Below are positions 1 to 8,410 of a DNA stretch of 64,000 nt, piece after piece. Source of the stretch: Kitagawia praeruptora. Lineage: Eukaryota; Streptophyta; Magnoliopsida; Apiales; Apiaceae. The stretch's first letter is position 1. Every line of letters begins with the position of its first letter. Location: NCBI GenBank assembly GCA_037693485.1, contig JAVIWW010000048.1:62001-126000 (forward strand). Reading direction: 5' to 3'. The notes beneath the pieces are model-generated. The model worked only from the letters and a program-made list of their open reading frames with translations. It did not search any database and was not told where the DNA came from. Position numbers and translations under genes: made by a program.

Positions 1-1
1 G

Positions 2-715
2 CTTTGCGATATATGTTTTCTTAATCGATTTTATGATGATTATGAAAAACATTTATATCAATTAACTGATAGAGAAGATTATAAGAAGTTCATCAGAGAT
101 TATCTTCTTAAAATTCCCTTAGTCGGTGAAAAGGCCCTTGAACGCTTCAACCTTGAAGCAACAAGTGTTTCAGAGTATAGTTTAGGCTACGCTCAAAGAA
201 TAGTTAAAGAAGAAATCAGTAAGATTTGTGATTTAACTAAAAAGCAAAAACAGCTAAAATTATTTAGTAAAAAATGCTGTGAAAAAATAGTAGAACAACC
301 ATTTGAGTACGGATGTAGCAAAGCATCTAAAAAGTTCTACAAGAAAAAATCGTATAAGAAGTATACGAAAAAATACAGGTTTGTTAGGAAAAAGAAACCT
401 TTCAAATCAGGTAAATATGTTAAGAAAAAATCTTCCAAGAAGTTTTCTAACGATAAACAAAAGTTTTGCCCAAAAGGCAAGAAAAATTGCAGGTGTTGGA
501 TTTGCAATGAAGAAGGACACTATGCAAATGAATGTCCTAACCGGAAAAAGCATGAAAGCAAAGCTCGAATGCTTGAACAGGTATACTCTTTAGGATACAT
601 TCCTATAGAAGAACCATACGAGAATGTACAAGAAGTGTACATCCTTGAAGAAGAATTAGATCCCGGACCAGAAGAGTCAGAGACTAATGAATATACTTCA
701 TCAGATTCAGACTGA
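2..715 (+). CDS. Capsid protein (ORF IV), copy 1, 5' end outside window
   Basis: This is the C-terminal part (about 237 residues) of the capsid/nucleocapsid precursor. The frame is open from position 2 to the stop at 713-715. It contains a lysine-rich basic stretch and a CCHC zinc knuckle (C-x2-C-x4-H-x4-C), then an acidic tail. In caulimoviruses this domain binds the genomic RNA during packaging. The first about 35 bases keep the sequence lying just 5' of the deletion breakpoint of copy 2, so copy 1 does not share that right breakpoint. Its last 29 bases overlap the start of ORF V. Confidence 0.9.
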   Translation, partial: LCDICFLNRFYDDYEKHLYQLTDREDYKKFIRDYLLKIPLVGEKALERFNLEATSVSEYSLGYAQRIVKEEISKICDLTKKQKQLKLFSKKCCEKIVEQPFEYGCSKASKKFYKKKSYKKYTKKYRFVRKKKPFKSGKYVKKKSSKKFSNDKQKFCPKGKKNCRCWICNEEGHYANECPNRKKHESKARMLEQVYSLGYIPIEEPYENVQEVYILEEELDPGPEESETNEYTSSDSD

Positions 716-2723
716 AGAAGTAAAAGATCTGGCGATATCTAATATCACCAACCCTAATTCTATTTATATCCCTGGTATCTTGAGTTTTGCAGGATATAAA
801 AAGATAGAATTACATTGCTATGTTGATTCAGGTGCAAGTCTGTGCTTAGCAAGTAAATACGTTATCCCAGAAGAACATTGGGTTAATGCAGAAAAACCCA
901 TAGAGGTAAAAATCGCAGATAATAGTTCCATAACTATTACAAAGGTATGTAAAAACCTTGACATAATGATTGCAGGTGAAATATTTCATATTCCTACAAT
1001 CTATCAGCAGGAATCAGGTGTAGACCTTATTCTAGGCAATAATTTTCTAAACTTATATGGACCATTTACTCAACACCCAGATCATATTATTCTAACTCTT
1101 TCAGGTGAAAAAGTATATGTCAAAAAATTGGTTATAGCTAAAAAGTTTGGAGCCAAAGATTTTCTTGAATCAATGAAGAAAAAGTCTAAGACTCGTCAAC
1201 CAGAAGCTATAAACATCAGCCCTAATAAAATTCAAATTTTAAAAAGGGGGAAGGATAGTTTAGAAGAATTTAAAGAATTGAATTTTATTTGTAAAAATTT
1301 GATTCTAAATATAGAAAAGAAATCTATAATCGAGAGATTATTGGATTCAGTTTGCTCTGAAAATCCCTTAGATCCTAAAAAGACTAAGCAATGGATGAAA
1401 GGAAGCATCAAGCTCAGAGATCCAAAGACAGTAATCAAGGTAAAACCTATGAAGTACAGTCCACAAGATCGAGAAGAATTTGGCAAACAAATTCAGGAGC
1501 TACTGGATATGAATATCATCATACCCAGCAAATCACCTCACATGTCTCCAGCTTTCCTAGTGGAAAATGAAGCAGAAAGGAGAAGAGGCAAAAAGAGAAT
1601 GGTAGTCAACTACAAGGCGGTTAATGATGCCACCATAGGAGACAGCCATAATTTACCAAACAAGGATGAATTACTCACCCTTATCAGAGGTAAGAAAATG
1701 TTTAGTTCACTAGACTGTAAATCTGGTTTTTGGCAGGTATTGCTAGACGAAGAAACACAGCTATTGACAGCATTCACATGTCCTCAAGGACATTACCAAT
1801 GGAAGGTGCTACCTTTTGGATTCAAGCAAGCGCCCTCTATATTCCAAAGACATATGCAAAATGCATTCAGGTCTTTTGAAAAATTCTGTTGTGTTTATGT
1901 AGATGATATTCTTATTTTTAGTGATAATGAACAGGATCATCTCAGACATTTAGCAGCAGTATTAAAGAAATGCCAACAACTTGGTATTATATTGTCAAAG
2001 AAGAAAGCTCAGCTCTTCAAGACAAAGATTAATTTCTTAGGATTAGAAATTGATCAAGGAACTCATTGTCCTCAGTCGCACATCCTAGAACATATTCATA
2101 AGTTCCCGGATAAAATTGAAGACAAAAAACAGTTGCAAAGGTTTTTAGGTATATTAACTTATGCTTCTGATTATATTCCCAAACTTGCAGCTATACGTGC
2201 TCCTTTGCAGGCAAAGCTCAAGAAAGATGTTCTTTGGGAATGGAAAGATTCAGACACCAGTTATATGGTCAAAGTCAAGAAGAATCTAAAGAGTTTTCCA
2301 AAACTCTATCATCCAGAACCGGATGACAAGCTTATCATTGAGACAGACGCCTCAGGAGAATATTGGGGAGGAGTGCTCAAAGCCGTTAATTCTGATAAAG
2401 AGTTAATATGCAGATATGCTTCAGGAAGCTTTAAGGACGCTGAGAAAAATTATCATTCCAATGAAAAGGAATACTTAGCAGTCATTAGAGTAATTAACAA
2501 ATTTTCTATTTATCTAACTCCAGTTAAATTTCTGGTTAGAACTGATAATAGAAATTTCTCTTATTTTCTTCGTATTAAGTTACAAGGAGACAATAAGCAA
2601 GGAAGACTGGTGAGATGGCAACAATGGCTATCCCGCTACAGCTTCGATGTTCAACATATCGAAGGAGTTAAAAACTGCTTAGCAGATTTTTTAACAAGAG
2701 AATTCCAGCAAAAACAGGTGTAA
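687..2723 (+). CDS. Polyprotein ORF V, copy 1: aspartic protease, reverse transcriptase, RNase H
   Basis: This intact 678-residue frame encodes the replication enzyme that copies pregenomic RNA into DNA. Visible in order: an aspartic protease motif D-S-G-A at residues 47-50; RT with the YVDD catalytic box at 404-407; RNase H with a TDAS motif near residue 553, a downstream NEKEY and a TDNR motif near 620. There is no integrase, as expected for pararetroviruses, so any integration used other means. The ATG lies within the end of ORF IV, a normal caulimovirus overlap. Length is typical of the genus. It is almost identical to copy 2. Confidence 0.95.
   Translation: MNILHQIQTEEVKDLAISNITNPNSIYIPGILSFAGYKKIELHCYVDSGASLCLASKYVIPEEHWVNAEKPIEVKIADNSSITITKVCKNLDIMIAGEIFHIPTIYQQESGVDLILGNNFLNLYGPFTQHPDHIILTLSGEKVYVKKLVIAKKFGAKDFLESMKKKSKTRQPEAINISPNKIQILKRGKDSLEEFKELNFICKNLILNIEKKSIIERLLDSVCSENPLDPKKTKQWMKGSIKLRDPKTVIKVKPMKYSPQDREEFGKQIQELLDMNIIIPSKSPHMSPAFLVENEAERRRGKKRMVVNYKAVNDATIGDSHNLPNKDELLTLIRGKKMFSSLDCKSGFWQVLLDEETQLLTAFTCPQGHYQWKVLPFGFKQAPSIFQRHMQNAFRSFEKFCCVYVDDILIFSDNEQDHLRHLAAVLKKCQQLGIILSKKKAQLFKTKINFLGLEIDQGTHCPQSHILEHIHKFPDKIEDKKQLQRFLGILTYASDYIPKLAAIRAPLQAKLKKDVLWEWKDSDTSYMVKVKKNLKSFPKLYHPEPDDKLIIETDASGEYWGGVLKAVNSDKELICRYASGSFKDAEKNYHSNEKEYLAVIRVINKFSIYLTPVKFLVRTDNRNFSYFLRIKLQGDNKQGRLVRWQQWLSRYSFDVQHIEGVKNCLADFLTREFQQKQV
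1241..1255 (+). other. Polypurine tract in ORF V (plus-strand primer site)
   Basis: AAAAAGGGGGAAGGA is a 15-base pure purine run about 555 nt into ORF V. Caulimovirus DNA has a plus-strand discontinuity at a comparable place in ORF V. Copies lie at 8936-8950, 13260-13274 and, on the minus strand, 28002-28016. The priming role is inferred from sequence and position. Confidence 0.7.
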
Positions 2724-2931
2724 AGTTATGACATGATGTTTCTTGTTATCTTTACTTTTGCAGGAATCCAAAGCCTGAATTCTGGCTATAAATACGAAAG
2801 GATTTGGAGAAGAATTGGCACACCAAAACCAATTACAACATTCAAAACACCTATTATAGCAATGATCTCTTAAAAGATCAAAACTCATCGGAGTTTCTTA
2901 CTACCTTTCTTTGGTAGCCCATCATCTGCAC

Positions 2932-4422
2932 ATGATGGAGAATACTAACGATTCTCTTCATAATTTAAGAATGCAGGAAATACTCCTTTTACAGGAAATA
3001 GAAATCAAGAACTCACAACTTAAGTTGTTGAGAATGAAGATGGAATATCTGAGATCCAGTTCAGATAAACAAGAGGTTAACCCTTCTCCTCGCATGGAAA
3101 CATGTAAAAACGAAGCTAGTCCAGTGAGTTCATTCTCTACTGGTAAAGACGGTTTAAACCCGTGTGTTGACAGTTTACAAAAAACTGTAACAGAGGTACA
3201 AACCTCCATTAACGTTGGCAAAAGAGAGGATTTAAATCTTCGGCCTAACGGGGGAATTCAAATCCCAAAAATCAAAGAGCAATCTTTGAACAGCCCGGTC
3301 ATCAGCAAAAACTACTATGTAGTTTTTAACGGTCCATATCCAGGCATATATCTCAATTGGGATTTAGCAGAACAAGCTGTGAAAGGTCACAGTGGAGTGA
3401 AGCACAAGAAGTTTAAAAGCTATGATGAAGCAAAAGCAGCCGCATCAATCTTTACAACTTCCGAACAAAAGGCACCATTGGAGCTGATTCAAGATAATAG
3501 TAGAATCAACCCCTACAAAACAGCCTTAGCCAAAGTCTCAAATTTAAAGATCATTGGAAAGTTGCCAGCAAAGCAACAAGTCGAGTTCCATTTGGAAGAA
3601 GACAGTGATTTGGATATTAAAGTCACAAACACTTGGGAAGATTTTGCTTACCTTTACAGTATAGCAAGAAACGCAACTCCCAAACAATTCCAGGAAGAAA
3701 AGTTTTATACTACTGATAAAAATAATATCAGTTATATTAACATTTTTCCAGGTGCTGATCCAGAGCTACCATATGAGGCTTATCAATTTGGTCTCTTAAG
3801 TACAATTTATCCAGGGGATAAGTTAGAGGAAATTCAACATTTCCCAGAGAATTTTAGGACGGCGATTCTACAATTCAAAAAGAAGTGCTTGTCAAAGACA
3901 CAGCAGATCTTCATCAAATTCCAGTCAACTACGGCGTTCTGGGAAGAACATGAAGAAATGGACAATTTCATCAGTCCATACAACTATGTCAATATTGGCG
4001 CAGTTAAAGAAAGGATTTATTCTCCCTCTAAAGAAATGCCTATTTCAGTGGAGAAAAGAGATCTAAAAATCCTTGCAGAGGAAAAGATGCTAAATATTAT
4101 CGAGCGTCTATTCAACTTGCCCGAAGAGCCAAAGTTGCATATCAACATGTCTACATACACCATGTTGGTAACATCCTCCAGTCATAAGGGAATGACTCCA
4201 CAGGATAAGAAGAAGCTTGAAGCTTTCAAAGAACGTGTCATATCACCATTAGCAATGGGACGACACAACGAATCTTTCTGTAAAAAGAAAGAAAAGTTAC
4301 TTGCACGCCTGGGGGACCAGTATGTCTGCAGGTTTTGCACCGCTAAAGAAAAAGTAGTAGAAGACAAAAGTGGCGAGAATCACGCAACTTTAGTCAGTGG
4401 AGCATCAACATCCACTTTATAA
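2932..4422 (+). CDS. Transactivator/viroplasmin (ORF VI), copy 1
   Basis: This is the caulimovirus inclusion-body protein: it forms viroplasms and promotes reinitiation of translation on the polycistronic RNA. The N-terminus is rich in L, E and K and is probably a coiled coil. A caulimovirus VI/RNase H1 N-terminal-like fold begins near residue 128 (YYVVFNGPYPGIYLNW). A cysteine-containing basic tail with a VCRFC motif ends the protein. The start is the first ATG of an ATG-ATG pair at 2932/2935; the frame is open a little further upstream but has no ATG there. About 496 residues, typical for the family. Confidence 0.9.
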   Translation: MMENTNDSLHNLRMQEILLLQEIEIKNSQLKLLRMKMEYLRSSSDKQEVNPSPRMETCKNEASPVSSFSTGKDGLNPCVDSLQKTVTEVQTSINVGKREDLNLRPNGGIQIPKIKEQSLNSPVISKNYYVVFNGPYPGIYLNWDLAEQAVKGHSGVKHKKFKSYDEAKAAASIFTTSEQKAPLELIQDNSRINPYKTALAKVSNLKIIGKLPAKQQVEFHLEEDSDLDIKVTNTWEDFAYLYSIARNATPKQFQEEKFYTTDKNNISYINIFPGADPELPYEAYQFGLLSTIYPGDKLEEIQHFPENFRTAILQFKKKCLSKTQQIFIKFQSTTAFWEEHEEMDNFISPYNYVNIGAVKERIYSPSKEMPISVEKRDLKILAEEKMLNIIERLFNLPEEPKLHINMSTYTMLVTSSSHKGMTPQDKKKLEAFKERVISPLAMGRHNESFCKKKEKLLARLGDQYVCRFCTAKEKVVEDKSGENHATLVSGASTSTL

Positions 4423-4452
4423 AAAGCAGCGGTGGAAGATTAAAGTGGAGGA

Positions 4453-4593
4453 ATCTACTTTATCAAAAGCAAGGGTAGAAAACATTTTACTTAAAGTAAA
4501 GGCATCTACTTTAGCTTTATTAAAGTAAAGCATCTACTTTATTAAAAGGTAGTCATCTACTTTAAGAAAGGAATCTACTTTATGTAAAGTAGA
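4453..4593 (+). promoter_or_regulatory. Array of five ATCTACTTTA motifs upstream of the TATA box
   Basis: Exact ATCTACTTTA occurs at 4453, 4504, 4532, 4555 and 4573. An inverted TAAAGTAGA sits at 4585-4593, and degenerate versions lie around. The spacing is irregular (51, 28, 23, 18). The position, 30-170 bp upstream of TATA, fits an enhancer. The factor binding it is unknown. All copies carry it. Confidence 0.6.
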
Positions 4594-4625
4594 AAAGAAT
4601 GTTGTAGAGACCCTCGACCTTGTAT

Positions 4626-4632
4626 TATAAAA
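4626..4632 (+). promoter_or_regulatory. TATA box of the 35S-like promoter
   Basis: TATAAAA stands about 440 bp before ORF VII and just after the motif array. Equivalent boxes are at 12321-12327, 16645-16651 and, on the minus strand, 24625-24631. Confidence 0.75.
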
Positions 4633-4789
4633 GGCGAGTTAAGTTTTCATTTGAGGACATCGAAAAACATACACACAACACTGTATGCAATTAGAGCGTC
4701 CACAATCAATGTGTGAGTAAAAACCCTACGGGGTTAAGAGTGTAAACAGGCTCATAATGAGTCTATATCTGTAACATATTATCTTGATC

Positions 4790-4795
4790 AATAAA
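4790..4795 (+). terminator. Viral polyadenylation signal
   Basis: AATAAA lies about 165 nt downstream of the TATA box. In caulimoviruses such a signal is passed on the first transit and used on the second, giving a terminally redundant RNA. Equivalents are at 12485, 16809 and, on the minus strand, 24462-24467. Confidence 0.6.
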
Positions 4796-5071
4796 AAGTC
4801 TTTTCTTTTATAAATCTTGGTTATATTCTTGTTATTCTGGAGTCCGTTTGGAGCACTGGGAGTACCGCTGAGGCAGGAGGCCGTTTAGGGAAACGCCGCT
4901 CGTAGGATTGAAGACAAAGAATAAAAAGCCTGAAGATTTAAAGAAGAAACGAAGTTTTAGAGATCAGATAATCACTGAACAGATAAAGCTCATTAGAAAT
5001 CCTGGTAAAACTCTAAACCCTGTTTTAAATAAATTTATATAAAAATCTTTTTATATATATCAATATTAATC

Positions 5072-5380
5072 ATGATTAGCAATAATCGAAGGTCTGTAAT
5101 GTTCCCTTGGAGCTTAACAATTAATGGTAACACCATTAGACTTAGTGATGAAGACTTCTTCACTAGAATAAGAGATCTAGCATGCCTAGATATCAATAAC
5201 AATAGACTAGACCGTCTTAGAGAATTCTATAACAGTTTAGAAATAATGTACGAACAACATGGTAGGTTCTACATTAGAAATAGTCAAGAAATTGACGATT
5301 TAAAAAATTATATTGGTAGCTTTATTGAAGAAGCTAGCGATGATTGTCATGCCTTCTGTTTCTGCAAAGGCAAGAAATAA
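5072..5380 (+). CDS. ORF VII small protein (102 aa), first complete copy
   Basis: This small ORF lies in the leader just upstream of the primer site and ORF I, the place of ORF VII in caulimoviruses. The product is charged and carries a C-terminal cysteine cluster (CHAFCFCKGKK). ORF VII is generally dispensable and of uncertain function in the genus, so none is assigned. Conservation of the frame in all four copies supports it being real. It ends 109 nt before the tRNA primer site. Confidence 0.65.
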   Translation: MISNNRRSVMFPWSLTINGNTIRLSDEDFFTRIRDLACLDINNNRLDRLREFYNSLEIMYEQHGRFYIRNSQEIDDLKNYIGSFIEEASDDCHAFCFCKGKK

Positions 5381-5455
5381 CATGATTATTAATAATAATC
5401 ATAGTTTAGACCTCTTTTGGTCGAAAGTAAACGATGGAGACTCTGTCGTCTTCAT

Positions 5456-5483
5456 TTATCCTCAGGTGTAAACCTTAGGATAA
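5456..5483 (+). repeat. Near-perfect 28-nt inverted repeat beside the primer site, this copy only
   Basis: TTATCCT and AGGATAA pair, and inside them AGGT pairs with ACCT around a GTAA loop, leaving one mismatch. The equivalent place in copies 3 and 4, and at 13155, has only a short GC in its stead, so this copy is 22 nt longer. The core TCAGGTGTAAACCTTA recurs in the copy 2/3 junction. Confidence 0.75.
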
Positions 5484-5489
5484 CAAAAT

Positions 5490-5502
5490 TGGTATCAGAG
5501 CC
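5490..5502 (+). other. tRNA-Met primer binding site (minus-strand start)
   Basis: TGGTATCAGAGCC is complementary to the 3' end of plant initiator tRNA-Met. It is the standard minus-strand primer site of Caulimoviridae and the site of discontinuity 1 in virion DNA. It sits 18 nt before ORF I. Confidence 0.88.
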
Positions 5503-5520
5503 TAGTTTAAATCTTTTAAA

Positions 5521-6486
5521 ATGAATCTTTTAAAAGACAAAGGCAAAGAAATTGATGATCCTCAGACTTCTGATGATAATCAAGATTTTGAAATCGAGTT
5601 TTCCGAAAATGAAAAAGGATTTCAAGGAAGTTTTCTAGTAAAACAAGAAATGCTTTCAAAAATTAAGAATTTAAAACTTGATTTAAAGAAAGAAAAAATA
5701 TTTAGAATTCCAAATTCATTTGGTTTAAACATTCTGAATAGAAAAAACAATATCTTTTATTTAGTCAGCACAAAAGAAATGCATGTAGACATAAAAGATA
5801 CAAAAGGTTCTGTTTTCCTATCACTCATTAATAGAGAAGAAATTAGGAAAAACCTTTTAAAAATCCCTTCTAAGATTAGATCAACAATCAGTACGGTTCA
5901 TTTAGGAGCTGTTAAGATTTTGTTAAAATCTGAATTTCAGGAAGGAATTGATTCACCTATTAAAATGGCTTTAATAGATAACAGAATCAAAGATCGTAGA
6001 GATTGTATTTTAGGTGCTGCTAGAGGAAACTTAGCATACCAAAAATTCATGTTCTCAGTCTACCCTAAGTTCGGACTTAGCCTAGACACAAAAAATTTAG
6101 ATTCGGTTTTATCATTCGTACATCAGTTTGAACGAGAAAACCTTATGGATGCCGGAGACAAAGTCTTTAGCATATCATACGTTGTAGCCTATGCCTTGAC
6201 CAATAGTCATCACAGTATAGATTACAAGAAATCAGAATATATTGAATTAGAAGATATATTCTCAGACATAGGATCTGTAGAAGAGAAGCAATTCTCAGAA
6301 ATCAGTCCTTTAGAAAATTCATGGGCAATAGATATTGCTAGAAATAAGCCTCATTTAGGAGAAAAACCTAGAATGAGTTTTAAGGGGAAAAGCCTAGCCA
6401 TAGGAGAATCCTCAACAGACAGTCTTTTAAGGAATGTCTCAACCAGAATTGATAGTTTAGGACGAAAGCTTGAACGTATCAGTTAA
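5521..6486 (+). CDS. Movement protein (ORF I), copy 2
   Basis: This 321-residue protein belongs to the 30K movement protein family, which modifies plasmodesmata by forming tubules for virion transport. The assignment rests on its place as the first large ORF after the primer site, its length, and a central region (about residues 105-235) with the pattern of caulimovirid movement proteins. The C-terminus is hydrophilic. The stop TAA is followed directly by the ATG of ORF II, as expected for coupled translation of a polycistronic RNA. It differs from copies 3 and 4 by Leu instead of Phe in the segment NIFY(L/F)VS. Confidence 0.88.
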   Translation: MNLLKDKGKEIDDPQTSDDNQDFEIEFSENEKGFQGSFLVKQEMLSKIKNLKLDLKKEKIFRIPNSFGLNILNRKNNIFYLVSTKEMHVDIKDTKGSVFLSLINREEIRKNLLKIPSKIRSTISTVHLGAVKILLKSEFQEGIDSPIKMALIDNRIKDRRDCILGAARGNLAYQKFMFSVYPKFGLSLDTKNLDSVLSFVHQFERENLMDAGDKVFSISYVVAYALTNSHHSIDYKKSEYIELEDIFSDIGSVEEKQFSEISPLENSWAIDIARNKPHLGEKPRMSFKGKSLAIGESSTDSLLRNVSTRIDSLGRKLERIS

Positions 6487-7026
6487 ATGACTACTTCTTT
6501 ACCTGTAAATCCGCATATTTACAAGAAAGGAAAAGTTCTTAATCTAAAAAGATTAAGCGAAGTAGAGGGACAAGAACTGAAGAATTACACCTTCAGTAGT
6601 CACCCTGGTAGTGCAAGAATTACTACAATAATTGCATCTACTAATAATCTTAATCAGATTACAGGAAGAATTTTACTTGGAGTTTATAAGATGTTATCTT
6701 ATTTCGGTCTTAGTAAGGATCCAAGCGAAAAATTCTCAAAAGCTCCCAGTTATTTTGGAAAATATGGAACCACTTATTTTCAAAGAGGGGGGAGTGGATC
6801 TAGCAGTAGCAACAGGCTAGAAGATATAAAAAATCTCGTAAATGAGATTAACAACAAAGCTATGAATCTTTTAGTTAAGAATAACGAAGAGATTAAAAAG
6901 CTTACAGAACAGGTAGAAAAGCTTAGTAAAAATAAGCATGACATACCTATATCTAGAAAAGAAGTTATAGACTTTACGTCTAAACTTATAGAAATCGAGG
7001 ATTACCTTAGAAAGATTCTAGGATGA
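6487..7026 (+). CDS. Aphid transmission factor-type protein (ORF II), copy 2
   Basis: The 179-residue product occupies the ORF II position. In caulimoviruses this protein bridges virions, through the ORF III protein, and aphid stylets. A globular N-terminus precedes a glycine/serine-rich hinge near residue 100 and a C-terminal heptad-rich helix (about residues 110-160), as expected. Transmission activity cannot be judged from sequence. A polypurine tract is embedded in the gene. The end overlaps ORF III by ATGA. Confidence 0.8.
   Translation: MTTSLPVNPHIYKKGKVLNLKRLSEVEGQELKNYTFSSHPGSARITTIIASTNNLNQITGRILLGVYKMLSYFGLSKDPSEKFSKAPSYFGKYGTTYFQRGGSGSSSSNRLEDIKNLVNEINNKAMNLLVKNNEEIKKLTEQVEKLSKNKHDIPISRKEVIDFTSKLIEIEDYLRKILG
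6782..6794 (+). other. Polypurine tract in ORF II (second plus-strand primer site)
   Basis: AAAGAGGGGGGAG lies in ORF II, matching the usual position of discontinuity 2 in caulimovirus DNA. It is conserved in copies 3 and 4. The role is inferred. Confidence 0.65.
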
Positions 7027-7370
7027 GTCTTAAGGAATTACAAGAAGATTTCACTAAGATTATTAAGCCACAGTTAGAAGAAATTCTAGAGTTGCTTAAA
7101 AATCATCAGAAAGCCGATAACATTGAAGCGGCAGCAGCAAAGATTATTAATGAAATAAAATTAATTATTCATGATTGTCCTTGCAATAAAGAAATTCTTG
7201 ATGTTCTTAAGACAGGTACATCAGGCAAAGAAATCATCTTAACGGATGAAAAATTCAAGAAACCCTTGAAATACAGTTATCCTAACTTTAATGTTGGTAA
7301 CGAAGAAATGGGTTCAGGTAAGAACTCAGGAAGTTTTTCATGGCCATTTGGTGATAAAGAATCATCATGA
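7023..7370 (+). CDS. Virion-associated protein (ORF III), copy 2
   Basis: This is a 115-residue protein. The N-terminal about 35 residues form a heptad-like coiled coil, a central PCNKEIL motif follows, and the C-terminal part is rich in G, S and K. This matches the caulimovirus virion-associated protein, which assembles through its coiled coil, anchors to the capsid and binds the ORF II and movement proteins. Start and stop overlap the neighbouring genes by ATGA on both sides. Copy 4 carries one A-to-V change. Confidence 0.88.
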   Translation: MSLKELQEDFTKIIKPQLEEILELLKNHQKADNIEAAAAKIINEIKLIIHDCPCNKEILDVLKTGTSGKEIILTDEKFKKPLKYSYPNFNVGNEEMGSGKNSGSFSWPFGDKESS

Positions 7371-8410
7371 ACTACATGAAAAAGGTAGAAGAATTCTTCT
7401 GGAATAATCTAGAAGATGAAGAATTGCAGGTTACAGATGACAACTATGGTCAATTGGAACAAGCAATCAGATTAATGGAAATAGAGGATGACTCTATCGC
7501 CAACAAAGAAATAGAGTCAAACAGTGAGTTAAGATCATTATTTGGTTTTAATAACTATGAAACTCTAAATATTATTGAAGCTTTCAGCTCAGCAGAAGAA
7601 TCAGATTCTGGAGAAACGCTTCAATACTCAAGCAATGAGAGTTCAGAAGAAGAAGTTTTCCCTGAAAATTTCAGAATGAACAATCAAGCATCTCCAGAAA
7701 CAGGAGAAAATTCAGGAGTCAAAAAAGAAGATGATTATGAAAAACATTTATATCAATTAACTGATAGAGAAGATTATAAGAAGTTCATCAGAGATTATCT
7801 TCTTAAAATTCCCTTAGTCGGTGAAAAGGCCCTTGAACGCTTCAACCTTGAAGCAACAAGTGTTTCAGAGTATAGTTTAGGCTACGCTCAAAGAATAGTT
7901 AAAGAAGAAATCAGTAAGATTTGTGATTTAACTAAAAAGCAAAAACAGCTAAAATTATTTAGTAAAAAATGCTGTGAAAAAATAGTAGAACAACCATTTG
8001 AGTACGGATGTAGCAAAGCATCTAAAAAGTTCTACAAGAAAAAATCGTATAAGAAGTATACGAAAAAATACAGGTTTGTTAGGAAAAAGAAACCTTTCAA
8101 ATCAGGTAAATATGTTAAGAAAAAATCTTCCAAGAAGTTTTCTAACGATAAACAAAAGTTTTGCCCAAAAGGCAAGAAAAATTGCAGGTGTTGGATTTGC
8201 AATGAAGAAGGACACTATGCAAATGAATGTCCTAACCGGAAAAAGCATGAAAGCAAAGCTCGAATGCTTGAACAGGTATACTCTTTAGGATACATTCCTA
8301 TAGAAGAACCATACGAGAATGTACAAGAAGTGTACATCCTTGAAGAAGAATTAGATCCCGGACCAGAAGAGTCAGAGACTAATGAATATACTTCATCAGA
8401 TTCAGACTGA
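7367..8410 (+). pseudogene. Capsid protein (ORF IV), copy 2, with 152-codon internal deletion
   Basis: The frame is open (347 aa) but lacks 456 bp present in copies 3 and 4. The break lies in GATGA, which in the longer copies flanks the missing part (19727-19731 and 20183-20187), a sign of microhomology deletion. The acidic N-terminus, lysine-rich region and CCHC knuckle (residues 275-288) remain. Most of the shell-forming core is gone, so the product is unlikely to make particles. The deletion being in frame could be chance. Confidence 0.9.

Larger units (their letters stand above)
4423..5071 (+). promoter_or_regulatory. Large intergenic region: 35S-like promoter and RNA leader, between copies 1 and 2
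   Basis: This non-coding stretch between ORF VI and ORF VII holds, in order, an ATCTACTTTA motif array, a TATA box, the presumed start site about 30 nt further on, a polyadenylation signal and a leader of several hundred nt before ORF VII. That layout matches the pregenomic RNA promoter and terminal redundancy of caulimoviruses. The equivalent regions are 12118-12766, 16442-17090 and, on the minus strand, 24186-24834. Confidence 0.85.

Noticed and set aside
303..593. 96-codon frame inside the capsid gene, repeated at 7998 and in shortened form at 20451 and 20595
   Set aside because: It overlaps the lysine-rich and zinc-knuckle coding region in another phase and exists only because that region is purine-rich. 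The caulimovirus genome has no gene there.
2911..2931. Seven-codon N-terminal extension of ORF VI from TTG
   Set aside because: Plant viruses normally start at ATG; an ATG pair at 2932/2935 is present, so the extension was left out in all copies.
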